In this document: positions 1 through 7,260 of the stretch, piece by piece
How positions within the stretch are numbered: the first letter of the stretch is position 1
Layout of the letters: every line of letters begins with the position of its first letter
Program-made: the position numbers and the translations under genes
Origin: an uncultured Mailhella sp.
Lineage (GTDB): Bacteria; Desulfobacterota; Desulfovibrionia; Desulfovibrionales; Desulfovibrionaceae
Assembly (NCBI GenBank): GCA_910577155.1
Contig: CAJTMS010000020.1
Location: 1-13,022 of the forward strand
Length of the DNA: 13,022 nucleotides
Reading direction: 5' to 3'
Notes under the pieces: generated by a model
Seen by the model: only the letters and a program-made list of their open reading frames with translations
What the model was told of the DNA's origin: nothing
Databases searched by the model: none

Positions 1-45
1 TGATGCAAAAAACTGGTTTAAATCTTGTGGGTATTATTCTTAATG

Positions 46-1140
46 TTACAAGGAAATGCTCTCGCCTTGAATGGCAGAAAGAATAACAAGGGCTTGATTG
101 AAAGCAATAAAAAACCACAGAATAAAGATAGGCGCAAGGGCAAGAAAAGTTCTTTGCCATGTCAGGCGCAGGGCGTATTTTACCCCTATAAAAATATTAT
201 AAATAAACCAAATAAGTCCAATTAACCCGCCAAGATATGGCACTATACACAAAATCATGGGTGCAGACGCATAGGCAATAATGCGCAGTGTCAGGGGAAA
301 ATCCGCTTTTTCCGGATTGGTTATCCTGATAGCGAGATACACAAAAGACGCATAAATCAAAAGCTGCAAAATCATAATAAAGGGCGTGGTGATGATGAGC
401 ATGGTCAGGCTTTGGTTGGAAAAAAGATTTTCCATGAGCACTTGCTGCTGCGGATCAATATTGGCATTTTTAATAAAGTTCATCATGCCGGGGGAAGACA
501 AATACCCGATAAGAGCCTGAACAAGTCCGATAATAGCATAAAAACTGGCCGGACGAAGCGAAGAAACCTGACTGTGGATAGTGGAGAAAAACTCTTTTCC
601 GCTGAACATGACGCGCACAATGGTACGGAAAAAGGAACGGAAAAAGCCATAGCGTTCCGGATGTTCCCATGGCACGTCATCGGTCATCATAACATAGCGT
701 TCCGCTTTTTTGACATTGCGTCCATAATGCTGAAATTCAGGTTCCTGCAGGGGATTTTCTTCTTTTTTCTTTTTTTGATTAAAATTTTCTTCATTTAAAG
801 GAACAGGATCTTCTGCTGAAACAGTTTGTTCAGAACTCGATTCTTGTTCTTTTGAATTTTCAGATGCTTGTTCAGTATGCTGTTCCTGTGCATGGGCATG
901 CTCAAGCGGCTCGGCAGAAATTTCTTTATTTTCAGCTTCAGCAGCTTGTGTATTCTCAAGGTGTTCGGCTTGTTCCTGTTCCAATTCAAGGCATATTTCA
1001 GCAATAAATTTTCCTGTTTCAGGGTCACGGAAACGGAATTTATTTTGGCATTTAGGACATGTGGCAAGGGTTGCGGATTCCGGAATCTGCTTTTCGTCAA
1101 CATGGCGTTTAAAATGGCATTTTGGACAGGAAATAAGCAT
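46..1140 (-). CDS. Zinc-ribbon protein with C-terminal Yip1-like membrane domain
   Basis: This 364-residue protein starts with an MJ0042-type zinc ribbon: CxxC pairs at C5/C8 and C28/C31. A long acidic, Gln/Glu-rich and probably disordered linker follows (about residues 48-135). The C-terminal part (about 157-355) is hydrophobic, with about five membrane segments near 198-216, 245-272, 285-302, 303-325 and 330-353, and fits the Yip1 family. The ribbon would therefore face the cytoplasm on a tether from an inner-membrane anchor. ATG at 1140 is preceded by GAGG at a good distance. It is the last gene of the minus-strand run, 21 bp after hldD. In the family the zinc ribbon is thought to bind metal, but no substrate or partner is known, so the role is unassigned. 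The architecture call is firm; the function is open. Confidence 0.85.
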   Translation of the reverse strand: MLISCPKCHFKRHVDEKQIPESATLATCPKCQNKFRFRDPETGKFIAEICLELEQEQAEHLENTQAAEAENKEISAEPLEHAHAQEQHTEQASENSKEQESSSEQTVSAEDPVPLNEENFNQKKKKEENPLQEPEFQHYGRNVKKAERYVMMTDDVPWEHPERYGFFRSFFRTIVRVMFSGKEFFSTIHSQVSSLRPASFYAIIGLVQALIGYLSSPGMMNFIKNANIDPQQQVLMENLFSNQSLTMLIITTPFIMILQLLIYASFVYLAIRITNPEKADFPLTLRIIAYASAPMILCIVPYLGGLIGLIWFIYNIFIGVKYALRLTWQRTFLALAPIFILWFFIAFNQALVILSAIQGESISL

Positions 1141-1161
1141 AACAGCCTCAAATAGTATAAT

Positions 1162-2136
1162 TTATAATGTTGATAAATACGGATTATCCGTCAAAAGATA
1201 ATTTTGCACATAGTCTTTGATACCGTCTTCCAAGCTGGTAAATTCGTACGGGTAAGCATGGGTTTTAAGCCATGTCATATCTGCCTCGGTAAAATACTGA
1301 TATTTACCGCGCAAATCTTCCGGCATGGGGATATACTTTACGCGTGTGGGCTTATCCATGGCAGTAAATACGGCATTGGCAAGGCTGTTCCATGTCCGCG
1401 CCATACCTGTTCCCACATTGAAAATACCGCCGATTTGATTCTCCAAAAACCATAAAATCACTTTGGTGCAGTCTTTGATATAGACAAAATCACGCTGCTG
1501 CCCTCCGTGGGGGTATTCAGGCTTATCAGAGCTAAAAAGCTGCAAATAGCCTTTTTCCGTAATCGCTTCAAAGGCTTTGCATGCAACACTGCGCATGGTA
1601 TTTTTATGGTATTCGTTGGGTCCGTAGACATTGAAAAATTTAAGATTGACGACCTTATCAAGACAGTTGTTTCTGATACACCATAAATCGAACAAATGCT
1701 TGGAATAGCCGTACATATTGAGCGGGTGCAGTTTAAGCGTTGTTTCCAAATCCGTTTTAAACCCAAGTTCCCCTGCCCCGTAGGTGGCCGCACTGCTGGC
1801 ATTTACCATGCGGATACCGTTTCTCTGTGCAAAAAGGAAAACTTCCTGTGTATAATGGAAATTGTTTCGCATAAGAAAATCGGCATCTTTTTGGGTTGTG
1901 GAAGAACACGCCCCCATATGCACAATGCCTTGGACGTCTTTAACCCCGTCATTTTTGATTTTCTGCAAAAATTCGTCACGGTGCATATAATCGGTATATT
2001 TGAGGCAAACAAGATTTTTCCATTTTTCTGTGTTTGCAAGATTATCCACAACCAAAATATCTTCAATGCCCTTTTGGTTTAAAGCCCAAACCGTGGCACT
2101 GCCAATCATTCCCGCTCCGCCGGTTACTATATACAT
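1162..2136 (-). CDS. hldD: ADP-L-glycero-D-manno-heptose 6-epimerase
   Basis: HldD (also RfaD/GmhD) epimerises ADP-D-glycero-D-manno-heptose to the L-glycero form, the last step in making the nucleotide-activated heptose of the LPS inner core. It is cytoplasmic and NADP-dependent. The 324-residue product is a typical extended short-chain dehydrogenase. It has an N-terminal Rossmann glycine motif TGGAGMIGS (residues 5-13), the catalytic serine region ASSAATYG near 113-120, YxxxK as Y142/K146, and K178 in NEYHKN, matching the second active-site base known for the E. coli enzyme. The length is close to that of the family. ATG at 2136 has AGGA upstream. It lies 9 bp after the YkgJ-like gene and 21 bp before the zinc-ribbon gene, so all are probably in one transcript. 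It implies a heptose-containing LPS core. Confidence 0.95.
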   Translation of the reverse strand: MYIVTGGAGMIGSATVWALNQKGIEDILVVDNLANTEKWKNLVCLKYTDYMHRDEFLQKIKNDGVKDVQGIVHMGACSSTTQKDADFLMRNNFHYTQEVFLFAQRNGIRMVNASSAATYGAGELGFKTDLETTLKLHPLNMYGYSKHLFDLWCIRNNCLDKVVNLKFFNVYGPNEYHKNTMRSVACKAFEAITEKGYLQLFSSDKPEYPHGGQQRDFVYIKDCTKVILWFLENQIGGIFNVGTGMARTWNSLANAVFTAMDKPTRVKYIPMPEDLRGKYQYFTEADMTWLKTHAYPYEFTSLEDGIKDYVQNYLLTDNPYLSTL

Positions 2137-2145
2137 ATTCTTTTC

Positions 2146-2820
2146 CTAATCAGGCATTTTTACAATGTTTATACCGTTTTCACCGCATCTTGCGATAAGC
2201 TTATACATGACCATGGTCTGCAGAAGAGGACGCCCGAAAAGAAAGGGCAGCGCCTCTTCGGGCGCAGCCTTTTTTTCCACCACAAGCTCACGGAAAGAAC
2301 GGTCAAATTCCACTTTTTCAATGAATTTTGTGCGTGCTTCCTTGTCCTCATCGATTTTGAGTGCCCAAGGTCCAAGTTCTTCGTAATTCACCATTTCCTC
2401 GTGGGTTTTAATGAGTTCCGCCCAATGGGCAGGCGCATTGACAAGTTCACAGATTTTTTCCCGCTCAAGGCGGGGTTCACTGCTCAGCTGCATAAGCGCT
2501 TCCGGCTCTTTGCAATAAAAAGCACGACATTCGGAAGGATGCTTTCCATGCAAAAAGCAGCGGTTATTGCTTGTCAAAAAGCGGCATGTCCAATCATCGG
2601 GACGGGAATTTTTAGCCGGGGCAATTTTGACAAGTTCCGTAGGAATCGGCACAAGCCTGTTTTTCATATCATCCCGTACAAGCTCGCCTGCACGGATAGT
2701 CACAACATCTTGAACCTGCAAAATATTTTCTTCAAATAAATAAGCGTCCTTTGTATGGAGAGCAGGACCGCCTTTTTTGCAGCAAGCTCCGCAATTTATG
2801 CAAGAAGTTTCTGTACTCAT
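2146..2820 (-). CDS. YkgJ-family cysteine-cluster protein
   Basis: This 224-residue soluble protein has the cysteine signature of the YkgJ/CxxCxxCC family. C7, C10, C13 and C14 form an N-terminal cluster, followed by C79, C88, C98 and C103 in the order expected for a metal or Fe-S site. The family is often annotated as Fe-S oxidoreductase, but the chemistry is not established and a zinc site is also possible. The C-terminal half (about 125-224) is charged and mostly helical. ATG at 2820 is preceded by AAGG. Its start lies 3 bp after the TGA of the upstream small gene, suggesting translational coupling. It is one of two YkgJ-type genes in the window; the other (8963-9655) has different cysteine spacing and is not a recent duplicate. 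The exact role is unknown. Confidence 0.85.
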   Translation of the reverse strand: MSTETSCINCGACCKKGGPALHTKDAYLFEENILQVQDVVTIRAGELVRDDMKNRLVPIPTELVKIAPAKNSRPDDWTCRFLTSNNRCFLHGKHPSECRAFYCKEPEALMQLSSEPRLEREKICELVNAPAHWAELIKTHEEMVNYEELGPWALKIDEDKEARTKFIEKVEFDRSFRELVVEKKAAPEEALPFLFGRPLLQTMVMYKLIARCGENGINIVKMPD

Positions 2821-2823
2821 GTA

Positions 2824-3117
2824 TCATCCTTGTTCTTCGTATTTTAGGCGAGCAATGCGGACGCGTCTAAATTCCCTGTGCGTTTCCAGCATATTCCGTT
2901 CTTGGATAAGCTCATGGATTTCTTTGGCATAAAAGATTTTCTTTTCCGCATCTTCTTTTGCCATAAAATCCTTGATTAAATTTGAACAAAGCAAACGCCA
3001 TGCGTCAATTTGTTCTATTTCTGCCTCAAGTTCCTTAATCGTCGTCGGAAGAGAGCGGCTGAGGAAGGTCTGCATAGACTCCTTGGGCAATAATTCGTCT
3101 AGGTTTGGGTGTGTCAT
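2824..3117 (-). CDS. Small helical protein of unknown function, overlapping the AroA-like gene
   Basis: I do not recognise this short, charged, mostly helical protein. The open frame extends upstream to 3192, but that extension lies wholly inside the AroA-like gene and has an unlikely hydrophobic composition. Two later ATGs are better. The one at 3117 gives 97 residues beginning MTHPNLDELLPKE, with only a weak purine-rich site upstream. The one at 3075 gives 83 residues, with AAGGAG upstream but only 3 bases away. Both overlap the 3' end of the AroA-like gene, by 83 or 41 bp. The Glu/Lys/Arg-rich C-terminal part could form a helical hairpin. It ends at a TGA 3 bp before the YkgJ-like gene. 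The coding call rests on this tight packing and the amino-acid composition; there is no family match from memory. Confidence 0.6.
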   Translation of the reverse strand: MTHPNLDELLPKESMQTFLSRSLPTTIKELEAEIEQIDAWRLLCSNLIKDFMAKEDAEKKIFYAKEIHELIQERNMLETHREFRRVRIARLKYEEQG

Positions 3118-4912
3118 CTTTTCGTTCTGCCTTATCAATACTTGGAGTGGGTAAGGTATTATACATACGCCAGAAAAATGGATAATAATCATTCAAGATA
3201 TTGGGGTTCACAAGCTTTACCCGCGGGCGCAGGTACGCACCGAGAGCATAGGCGACTGCCCACTGGGCAGTGGGTGCCATAAAGGGCGCGTAAACATCTT
3301 CTCCCCGTTCCAAATCAAGGGTATAGCCCAAATGGGCAAGGAAATTTTCACAAATGGGATTTGCTTTGTCTTCAGCAGAAAGAGCAATATCTTGTCCGTT
3401 CATTTTTGCCCATAACGCCAAAAGTGTTTTCGTAGCTTCATTACAAGGCGGAATAACAGTTTTTTCAGCCTTGCCGGAATTGCCTTTCGCTGTAGCCGTA
3501 TCTCCGTTAACTATAAATTCAAGCCCTGCAAAATCCATAAGCTCTGCAAGGTGCTTTTGCTGACCTTTCTTTGTCCAATGCCCTTTCAAACTGACTGATC
3601 CGCCGGTTAAGGCAGGCAGGAGGAAAAAGGAAGTACAAAGTTCCGCATCGGAAGCAAGGGTAATTTCTTCGGGAATACGAACAGGCTCAGGTTTTACGCC
3701 GATACTGTCTTTTTCCATGGTAACAGGCAAACTGCACAAGCGGATACAATCCATAATATCTTCAAGATTAGTATCCCATGCATCGCGTTTTTCGGGATTT
3801 TCCTGCAGGCCGGCATAATATTCTGTCATGTCAAAACGCACGGGGCTTTCCCAAAAGGGACTTGCAAGAATCAGTGCAAGCACAAAATCCATGGGAAGCT
3901 CCGCAGGAATTTTTACGGTATCAGGGGTCATGCCGGAAGATTCAATGCGGATAGGCAAGCCTTCGCTGGCCGGAATAACCTGCACAAGGCGGGCATTGAA
4001 TACTGCCAAGAATTTTGCTATGGGTGAAAAATTTATTTTGCAAAGCCCATTTTCACCGGTAATTTTAAGATGATAAGGAAGCCCGAGACAAAGAGCAAGG
4101 CAAAGCCATAAACTTTGCTCGTCACTTCCCACATGGATAATTTTATCGGAGCCGCGCTGCAAGCCCTTGCTTTCACGGCTGAAAACAGTCCCGTTATTTT
4201 CAAACCATAAATCGCCGCCCAATACATTCAAGGATTTTATGGTGTGGATAAGCGAATCCGTCAGGGCTACATTTTTCATGCAGGTTTTTTGCCCGCCGGC
4301 GGCTGCTGTCATCATATAAAAACGAGCCAAACGACTGGAGGCGGGAGCCTGTAAATTAACTTGTACGGGCTTTGGCAGCGGCGCTAGATTATAGGCATGA
4401 TCATAGTCTGTTTCGTCAACAGCCTTCACACTTTGAACGAGCAAAAAAAGTTCACGGGCAATTTTAGGGTCAGGACAATACTTATTGGTATTTTGCTCCC
4501 ATGAGGTGCGGATAGATTTTTCTGTTGCTGCGTCAAGAGATTTATACTGTATCATACGCTCAATGACTTTAGCCCTTTTGGCAATAAGTTTTATAATGCC
4601 TCGGTCTAAATCGCAGACTTCCAACAAATCAGCCTGCTTGGGGCTTATCCCTTCACTGCGGCGGGGCTTTGCGCTTTTTTCGTCCCTGTCGCGTTTGGAA
4701 CTTGCTTTTTCAAAATTTTTGTCTTGATTTTCAAAGCGGGCAGGACGTTTTTCATCATCAGAAAAATGCCGTTCTCTTCTGCCATAACCGGCATGCCGAT
4801 CTCCCCGTTCCGCTTTTCCTTTATATTCTTTTCTGTCTTTACGAAAATCTTTTTTTTGTCCGTCACTTTTACGGAATTTTTTTCCGTCCTCTGCTCCGCT
4901 GAAATTACTCAT
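3035..4912 (-). CDS. AroA (EPSP synthase)-like protein with N-terminal basic tail and AroQ-like domain
   Basis: This 625-residue protein appears to have three parts. Residues 1-88 are low-complexity and very basic (about one third Lys/Arg, with RK, KD and RDR runs). Residues about 91-165 resemble the helical AroQ chorismate mutase fold (LDRGIIKLIAKRAKVIERMIQYK, then a second helix). Residues about 183-590 look like the EPSP synthase two-domain barrel and end with a family-like tail (LVNPN...YYPFFW, 567-581). EPSP synthase joins shikimate-3-phosphate and PEP in aromatic amino-acid synthesis, but here the usual signatures are largely replaced: PxSKSxSNR reads PASSRLAR (190-197), and the later SSQ, KETDR, DHR and terminal SKT-type positions are also changed. 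SDAE (421-424) may keep the Asp region. Catalytic activity is doubtful. ATG at 4912 has AAGGA upstream, and no other Met occurs before residue 120, so the tail seems genuine. Confidence 0.75.
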   Translation of the reverse strand: MSNFSGAEDGKKFRKSDGQKKDFRKDRKEYKGKAERGDRHAGYGRRERHFSDDEKRPARFENQDKNFEKASSKRDRDEKSAKPRRSEGISPKQADLLEVCDLDRGIIKLIAKRAKVIERMIQYKSLDAATEKSIRTSWEQNTNKYCPDPKIARELFLLVQSVKAVDETDYDHAYNLAPLPKPVQVNLQAPASSRLARFYMMTAAAGGQKTCMKNVALTDSLIHTIKSLNVLGGDLWFENNGTVFSRESKGLQRGSDKIIHVGSDEQSLWLCLALCLGLPYHLKITGENGLCKINFSPIAKFLAVFNARLVQVIPASEGLPIRIESSGMTPDTVKIPAELPMDFVLALILASPFWESPVRFDMTEYYAGLQENPEKRDAWDTNLEDIMDCIRLCSLPVTMEKDSIGVKPEPVRIPEEITLASDAELCTSFFLLPALTGGSVSLKGHWTKKGQQKHLAELMDFAGLEFIVNGDTATAKGNSGKAEKTVIPPCNEATKTLLALWAKMNGQDIALSAEDKANPICENFLAHLGYTLDLERGEDVYAPFMAPTAQWAVAYALGAYLRPRVKLVNPNILNDYYPFFWRMYNTLPTPSIDKAERKDDTPKPRRIIAQGVYADLPQPLSSDDD

Positions 4913-5011
4913 AGTGTGTCCTTCATTTTTATTCGTTGCTTTTCTAAGCCCTTTAGCTAAATAAAATAACGTGAAAGCTAAAAATTAGCAAGCCTTCGGG
5001 TTTTCATTTTC

Positions 5012-5779
5012 CTATTCGGAAAGGCTTTGCTCTTTAAGATTTGCTGAACTGTCACCCTTTTTTTGCTGCAGGGATTTTTGTGATTTCTCAGGAGCGTCAA
5101 TAATCTGAGCCTGTCCCGCCTCAAAATCAACAGCCAAACCGGGTTCCAGCGCCTTTTGCTTTTGTTCTGTCAGGTTGCGGTATACAGTGCTTTCCTGTCC
5201 TTTGCTGAACAGCATCATGTCACGGATAACAAGCGGTTCTGCCTGCCAATATTCTGTTGTCCTGTCCGTAATAATGACAAAATACTCCCGTGCGGGACGG
5301 GCATCGTTTTTAGAAATTTCGTCAGAGCTTGGTTTTTGCTCAAAACGGCAGTACACAAGCCAATCCAAACTCTCATTCTTATCCCAATCCAAATCCCCTA
5401 AAAGGCTGACGGTGATTTTCTCCAGTCCTCGCTCCAGAATAAAGCCATGGTTATACATGGTTGTGTCTGTATACTCTTCCTTGAGGCTTGCAAATGTCCA
5501 TGTTTTACTCTCGGGAATACTGGGATAACGGAAAGAAAGGGTCAATTTTTTATACAGTTCCCTGCCGGTGAAAAGCCCCCATTCCTTTTTGATAAAATCA
5601 ACAGGATTAAAAGAAGGCAAATCCTCTGTCAAAATGCCATGTTTGGTAAAATCAGCCATGAGCAACGGTTTGACATTCTGATAAATGTTATTGTCATAAA
5701 CCCTTATTATCCCTTGTGTATTTGCATTTGCCGTACAGGAACACAAAAGAAGAAAAGCAAAAAGAAGAATATTTTTCAT
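5012..5779 (-). CDS. Probable lipoprotein of unknown function
   Basis: This 255-residue protein begins with a clear export signal: basic MKN, a hydrophobic stretch, then LLLCSCTANA. LCSC at 12-15 fits a lipobox with Cys15 as the lipidated residue; signal-peptidase-I cleavage after ANA (19) is the alternative. The mature part is polar and mixed alpha/beta. It has an acidic loop at 129-139 (D129, D131, D133, N135, D139) that resembles a calcium-binding EF-hand or FG-GAP type loop, although the usual Gly is absent. The C-terminal 50 residues are Gln/Lys/Ser-rich and probably disordered. The start at 5779 has only a weak ribosome site (GGTGC). It is divergent from another lipoprotein gene across about 130 bp. 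A 99-bp gap separates it from the AroA-like gene, with no terminator on its strand, so read-through is possible. I recognise no family. Confidence 0.75.
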   Translation of the reverse strand: MKNILLFAFLLLCSCTANANTQGIIRVYDNNIYQNVKPLLMADFTKHGILTEDLPSFNPVDFIKKEWGLFTGRELYKKLTLSFRYPSIPESKTWTFASLKEEYTDTTMYNHGFILERGLEKITVSLLGDLDWDKNESLDWLVYCRFEQKPSSDEISKNDARPAREYFVIITDRTTEYWQAEPLVIRDMMLFSKGQESTVYRNLTEQKQKALEPGLAVDFEAGQAQIIDAPEKSQKSLQQKKGDSSANLKEQSLSE

Positions 5780-5810
5780 ATAGCACCATAAAATTAAAAT
5801 GGAACAGTTA

Positions 5811-5839
5811 TTGCAAGTTACAAAATTAGCATGTATTGT
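5811..5839 (+). promoter_or_regulatory. Candidate sigma-70 promoter for the rightward lipoprotein-acpS pair
   Basis: TTGCAA (5811-5816) and TATTGT (5834-5839) are separated by 17 bases, each matching four of six consensus positions. A better isolated -10, TATACT, lies at 5864-5869 but lacks a good -35. The site overlaps the leftward candidate promoter, so the two genes may compete for polymerase. Confidence 0.3.
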
Positions 5840-5846
5840 ATGTCAA
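5818..5846 (-). promoter_or_regulatory. Candidate sigma-70 promoter for the leftward lipoprotein gene
   Basis: On the minus strand there is a perfect TTGACA (plus positions 5841-5846) and, 18 bases downstream, TGTAAC (5817-5822), a weak -10. Transcription would start around 5810, about 30 bases before the ATG at 5779. The -35 is convincing and the -10 is poor, so this is tentative. Confidence 0.35.
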
Positions 5847-5909
5847 GAAAGCAACAGTTCTTCTATACTGATATTTTGCAAAAATTGCAATAAATTAATG
5901 GGGCTATGT

Positions 5910-6719
5910 ATGGAAAAATTTACATTATTTCAATATAATAACAAAGACACACAAACACATTTTCTTTTTTTTATTCTTATTGTATCGAGTTTGCTGCTTT
6001 GTTCCTGTTCAACAATTTCAGGAACGGCAAGCTATGTAGCTGACAGTACAGGAGAATTTATCAGCCCCCGCGGAGGCAGAGCTGATTTCGACCTTGACAA
6101 CGGCATACGCTTTTATAAGCAGGCGGGGCTTTATACAGGGGAAATTGTCACCCGTGTCCATCCCACTGCCAATGCCCCCCAAAAGCCTACAGCACTTTTT
6201 GTGCCGCTCGGTTTGGTGCAAAACAGCCGTGACCATGAGGCAGTCTCCCGCGGAGTATCAAGGCTTGTCTATGAAAGTTTCCTTGCCGAGCAAACCTTTG
6301 CCACTCTGGAATATAATGGCTATGTCATTCCCTATCATGCGGAAGACATGCTGCCTGTTGCCCGCCAAAAAGGCGCAGAATACCTTGTGGGCGGCGTTAT
6401 CAATCAATATTATGACGGCGGCGCAACGGGCGATTCCCGCTTTGCCATGCAGCTCTATATTTATCAGGTGGAAACAGGAGATTTAATGTGGTCCCTGCAC
6501 CACAGCGGAGTTTTACCCTATAAACCGGATTCCCAGTTTGGTCTTTTCAAAATAAAAAACCGCATGCCCGTCAACCCCATGTCTACACTGATTAGTGTCG
6601 TGGGAGGCGAACTTGCAAGACTCATCCATTACTGGACAGATCCAAAAGAAATGCGCCAAAAAGAAATTGAAGAGCATAATAAATCTTTTTCCGGCTATAC
6701 AGATCCGGAGGCATTTTAG
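5910..6719 (+). CDS. Lipoprotein with possible CsgG/LpoB-like fold
   Basis: I chose ATG 5910 (269 residues). The reading frame is open from 5799, but the extra 37 residues are Cys-rich, do not resemble a signal and would bury the export signal. From 5910 the protein has a hydrophobic segment (18-30) and the lipobox LCSC (30-33), so Cys33 is probably lipidated. The mature domain contains ALFVPLG (95-101), a helix around 110-128, GAEYLVGGVINQYYDGG (155-171) and a strand pair ending MQLYIYQVETGDLMWS (180-195). This pattern is like the alpha/beta domain of CsgG/LpoB-type outer-membrane lipoproteins; the resemblance is from memory and uncertain. A GGGG tract 6 bases before the ATG may serve as ribosome site. 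It lies 35 bp before acpS and is probably co-transcribed with it. Confidence 0.75.
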   Translation: MEKFTLFQYNNKDTQTHFLFFILIVSSLLLCSCSTISGTASYVADSTGEFISPRGGRADFDLDNGIRFYKQAGLYTGEIVTRVHPTANAPQKPTALFVPLGLVQNSRDHEAVSRGVSRLVYESFLAEQTFATLEYNGYVIPYHAEDMLPVARQKGAEYLVGGVINQYYDGGATGDSRFAMQLYIYQVETGDLMWSLHHSGVLPYKPDSQFGLFKIKNRMPVNPMSTLISVVGGELARLIHYWTDPKEMRQKEIEEHNKSFSGYTDPEAF

Positions 6720-6754
6720 CATTCCCGCCGCCTGCAGGCAGAAAGAGAAAAACC

Positions 6755-7144
6755 ATGATACTCGGAATCGGTACGGACATTGTCACCATTGCCCGCATAG
6801 AGCAAAGCATAGAACGTTTCGGGGACAGTTTTTTGCAAAAGATATTGACCCCAAGTGAACAAGCCCAAATGCCAACGAAGAACAAAAAACGTCAGGCTGA
6901 ATGGGTGGCAGGGCGTTTTGCCTGCAAAGAAGCATGCGTGAAAGCGTTTGGCACGGGCTTCAGCGGGGGAATTGCCCCAAATCAGATTGAAATACTGCGG
7001 GATGAAGGCAAAGCACCCGTCATGAAACTTTTTGCAAAAGCAAAAGAAAAAGCCGACAGCCTTGGGGTAACGCACTGCTTTGTTTCCTATGCCCATGAAC
7101 AAAAAAATGCTGCCATTGCCTTTGTCACGCTGGTAAAGCAATAA
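6755..7144 (+). CDS. acpS: Holo-[acyl-carrier-protein] synthase
   Basis: AcpS transfers 4'-phosphopantetheine from coenzyme A to a serine of apo-ACP, activating it for fatty-acid synthesis; it is a small cytoplasmic trimer. The 129-residue product has the family N-terminus MILGIGTDIV, with Mg-binding D8, and the core motif FACKEACVKAFGTG (55-68), with E59. The C-terminal family motif usually reads close to SLSHD; here it is VSYAHE (110-115), a mild variant. Length is normal for the family. A purine-rich AGAAAGAG precedes ATG 6755. Its neighbour is the lipoprotein gene, with no obvious functional link. CoA supply connects it loosely to panC further right. Confidence is high. Confidence 0.95.
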   Translation: MILGIGTDIVTIARIEQSIERFGDSFLQKILTPSEQAQMPTKNKKRQAEWVAGRFACKEACVKAFGTGFSGGIAPNQIEILRDEGKAPVMKLFAKAKEKADSLGVTHCFVSYAHEQKNAAIAFVTLVKQ

Positions 7145-7260
7145 AAATCACCCTTGCTCATCAAGAAAGTAAAAATTCAGCTACATGGTTTTGTTTGAAT
7201 AGTTTTGTGTGAAAGGATAAAATTTCAAACGCCGGGAGTTTACAATTTCATCTCCCAAAG

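Noticed and set aside
1..45. Possible terminator after the zinc-ribbon gene
   Set aside because: There is a short T-run on the minus strand but no convincing stem in front of it.
412..798. Plus-strand open frame opposite the zinc-ribbon gene
   Set aside because: It is a shadow of a clearly coding minus-strand gene with recognisable domains.
4990..5010. Hairpin AAGCC-TTCG-GGTTT followed by T-rich sequence
   Set aside because: It would only work on the plus strand, where no gene ends. On the minus strand a pair is lost and no T-tract follows.
5799..5909. Longer start for the rightward lipoprotein
   Set aside because: The extra 37 residues are Cys-rich, cover the promoter region and would bury the lipoprotein signal. 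ATG 5910 gives a normal signal.
7223..7235. 13-bp direct repeat TTTCAAACGCCGG, also at 7413-7425
   Set aside because: One exact 13-mer pair is about what chance gives in 13 kb, and one copy is within coding sequence.
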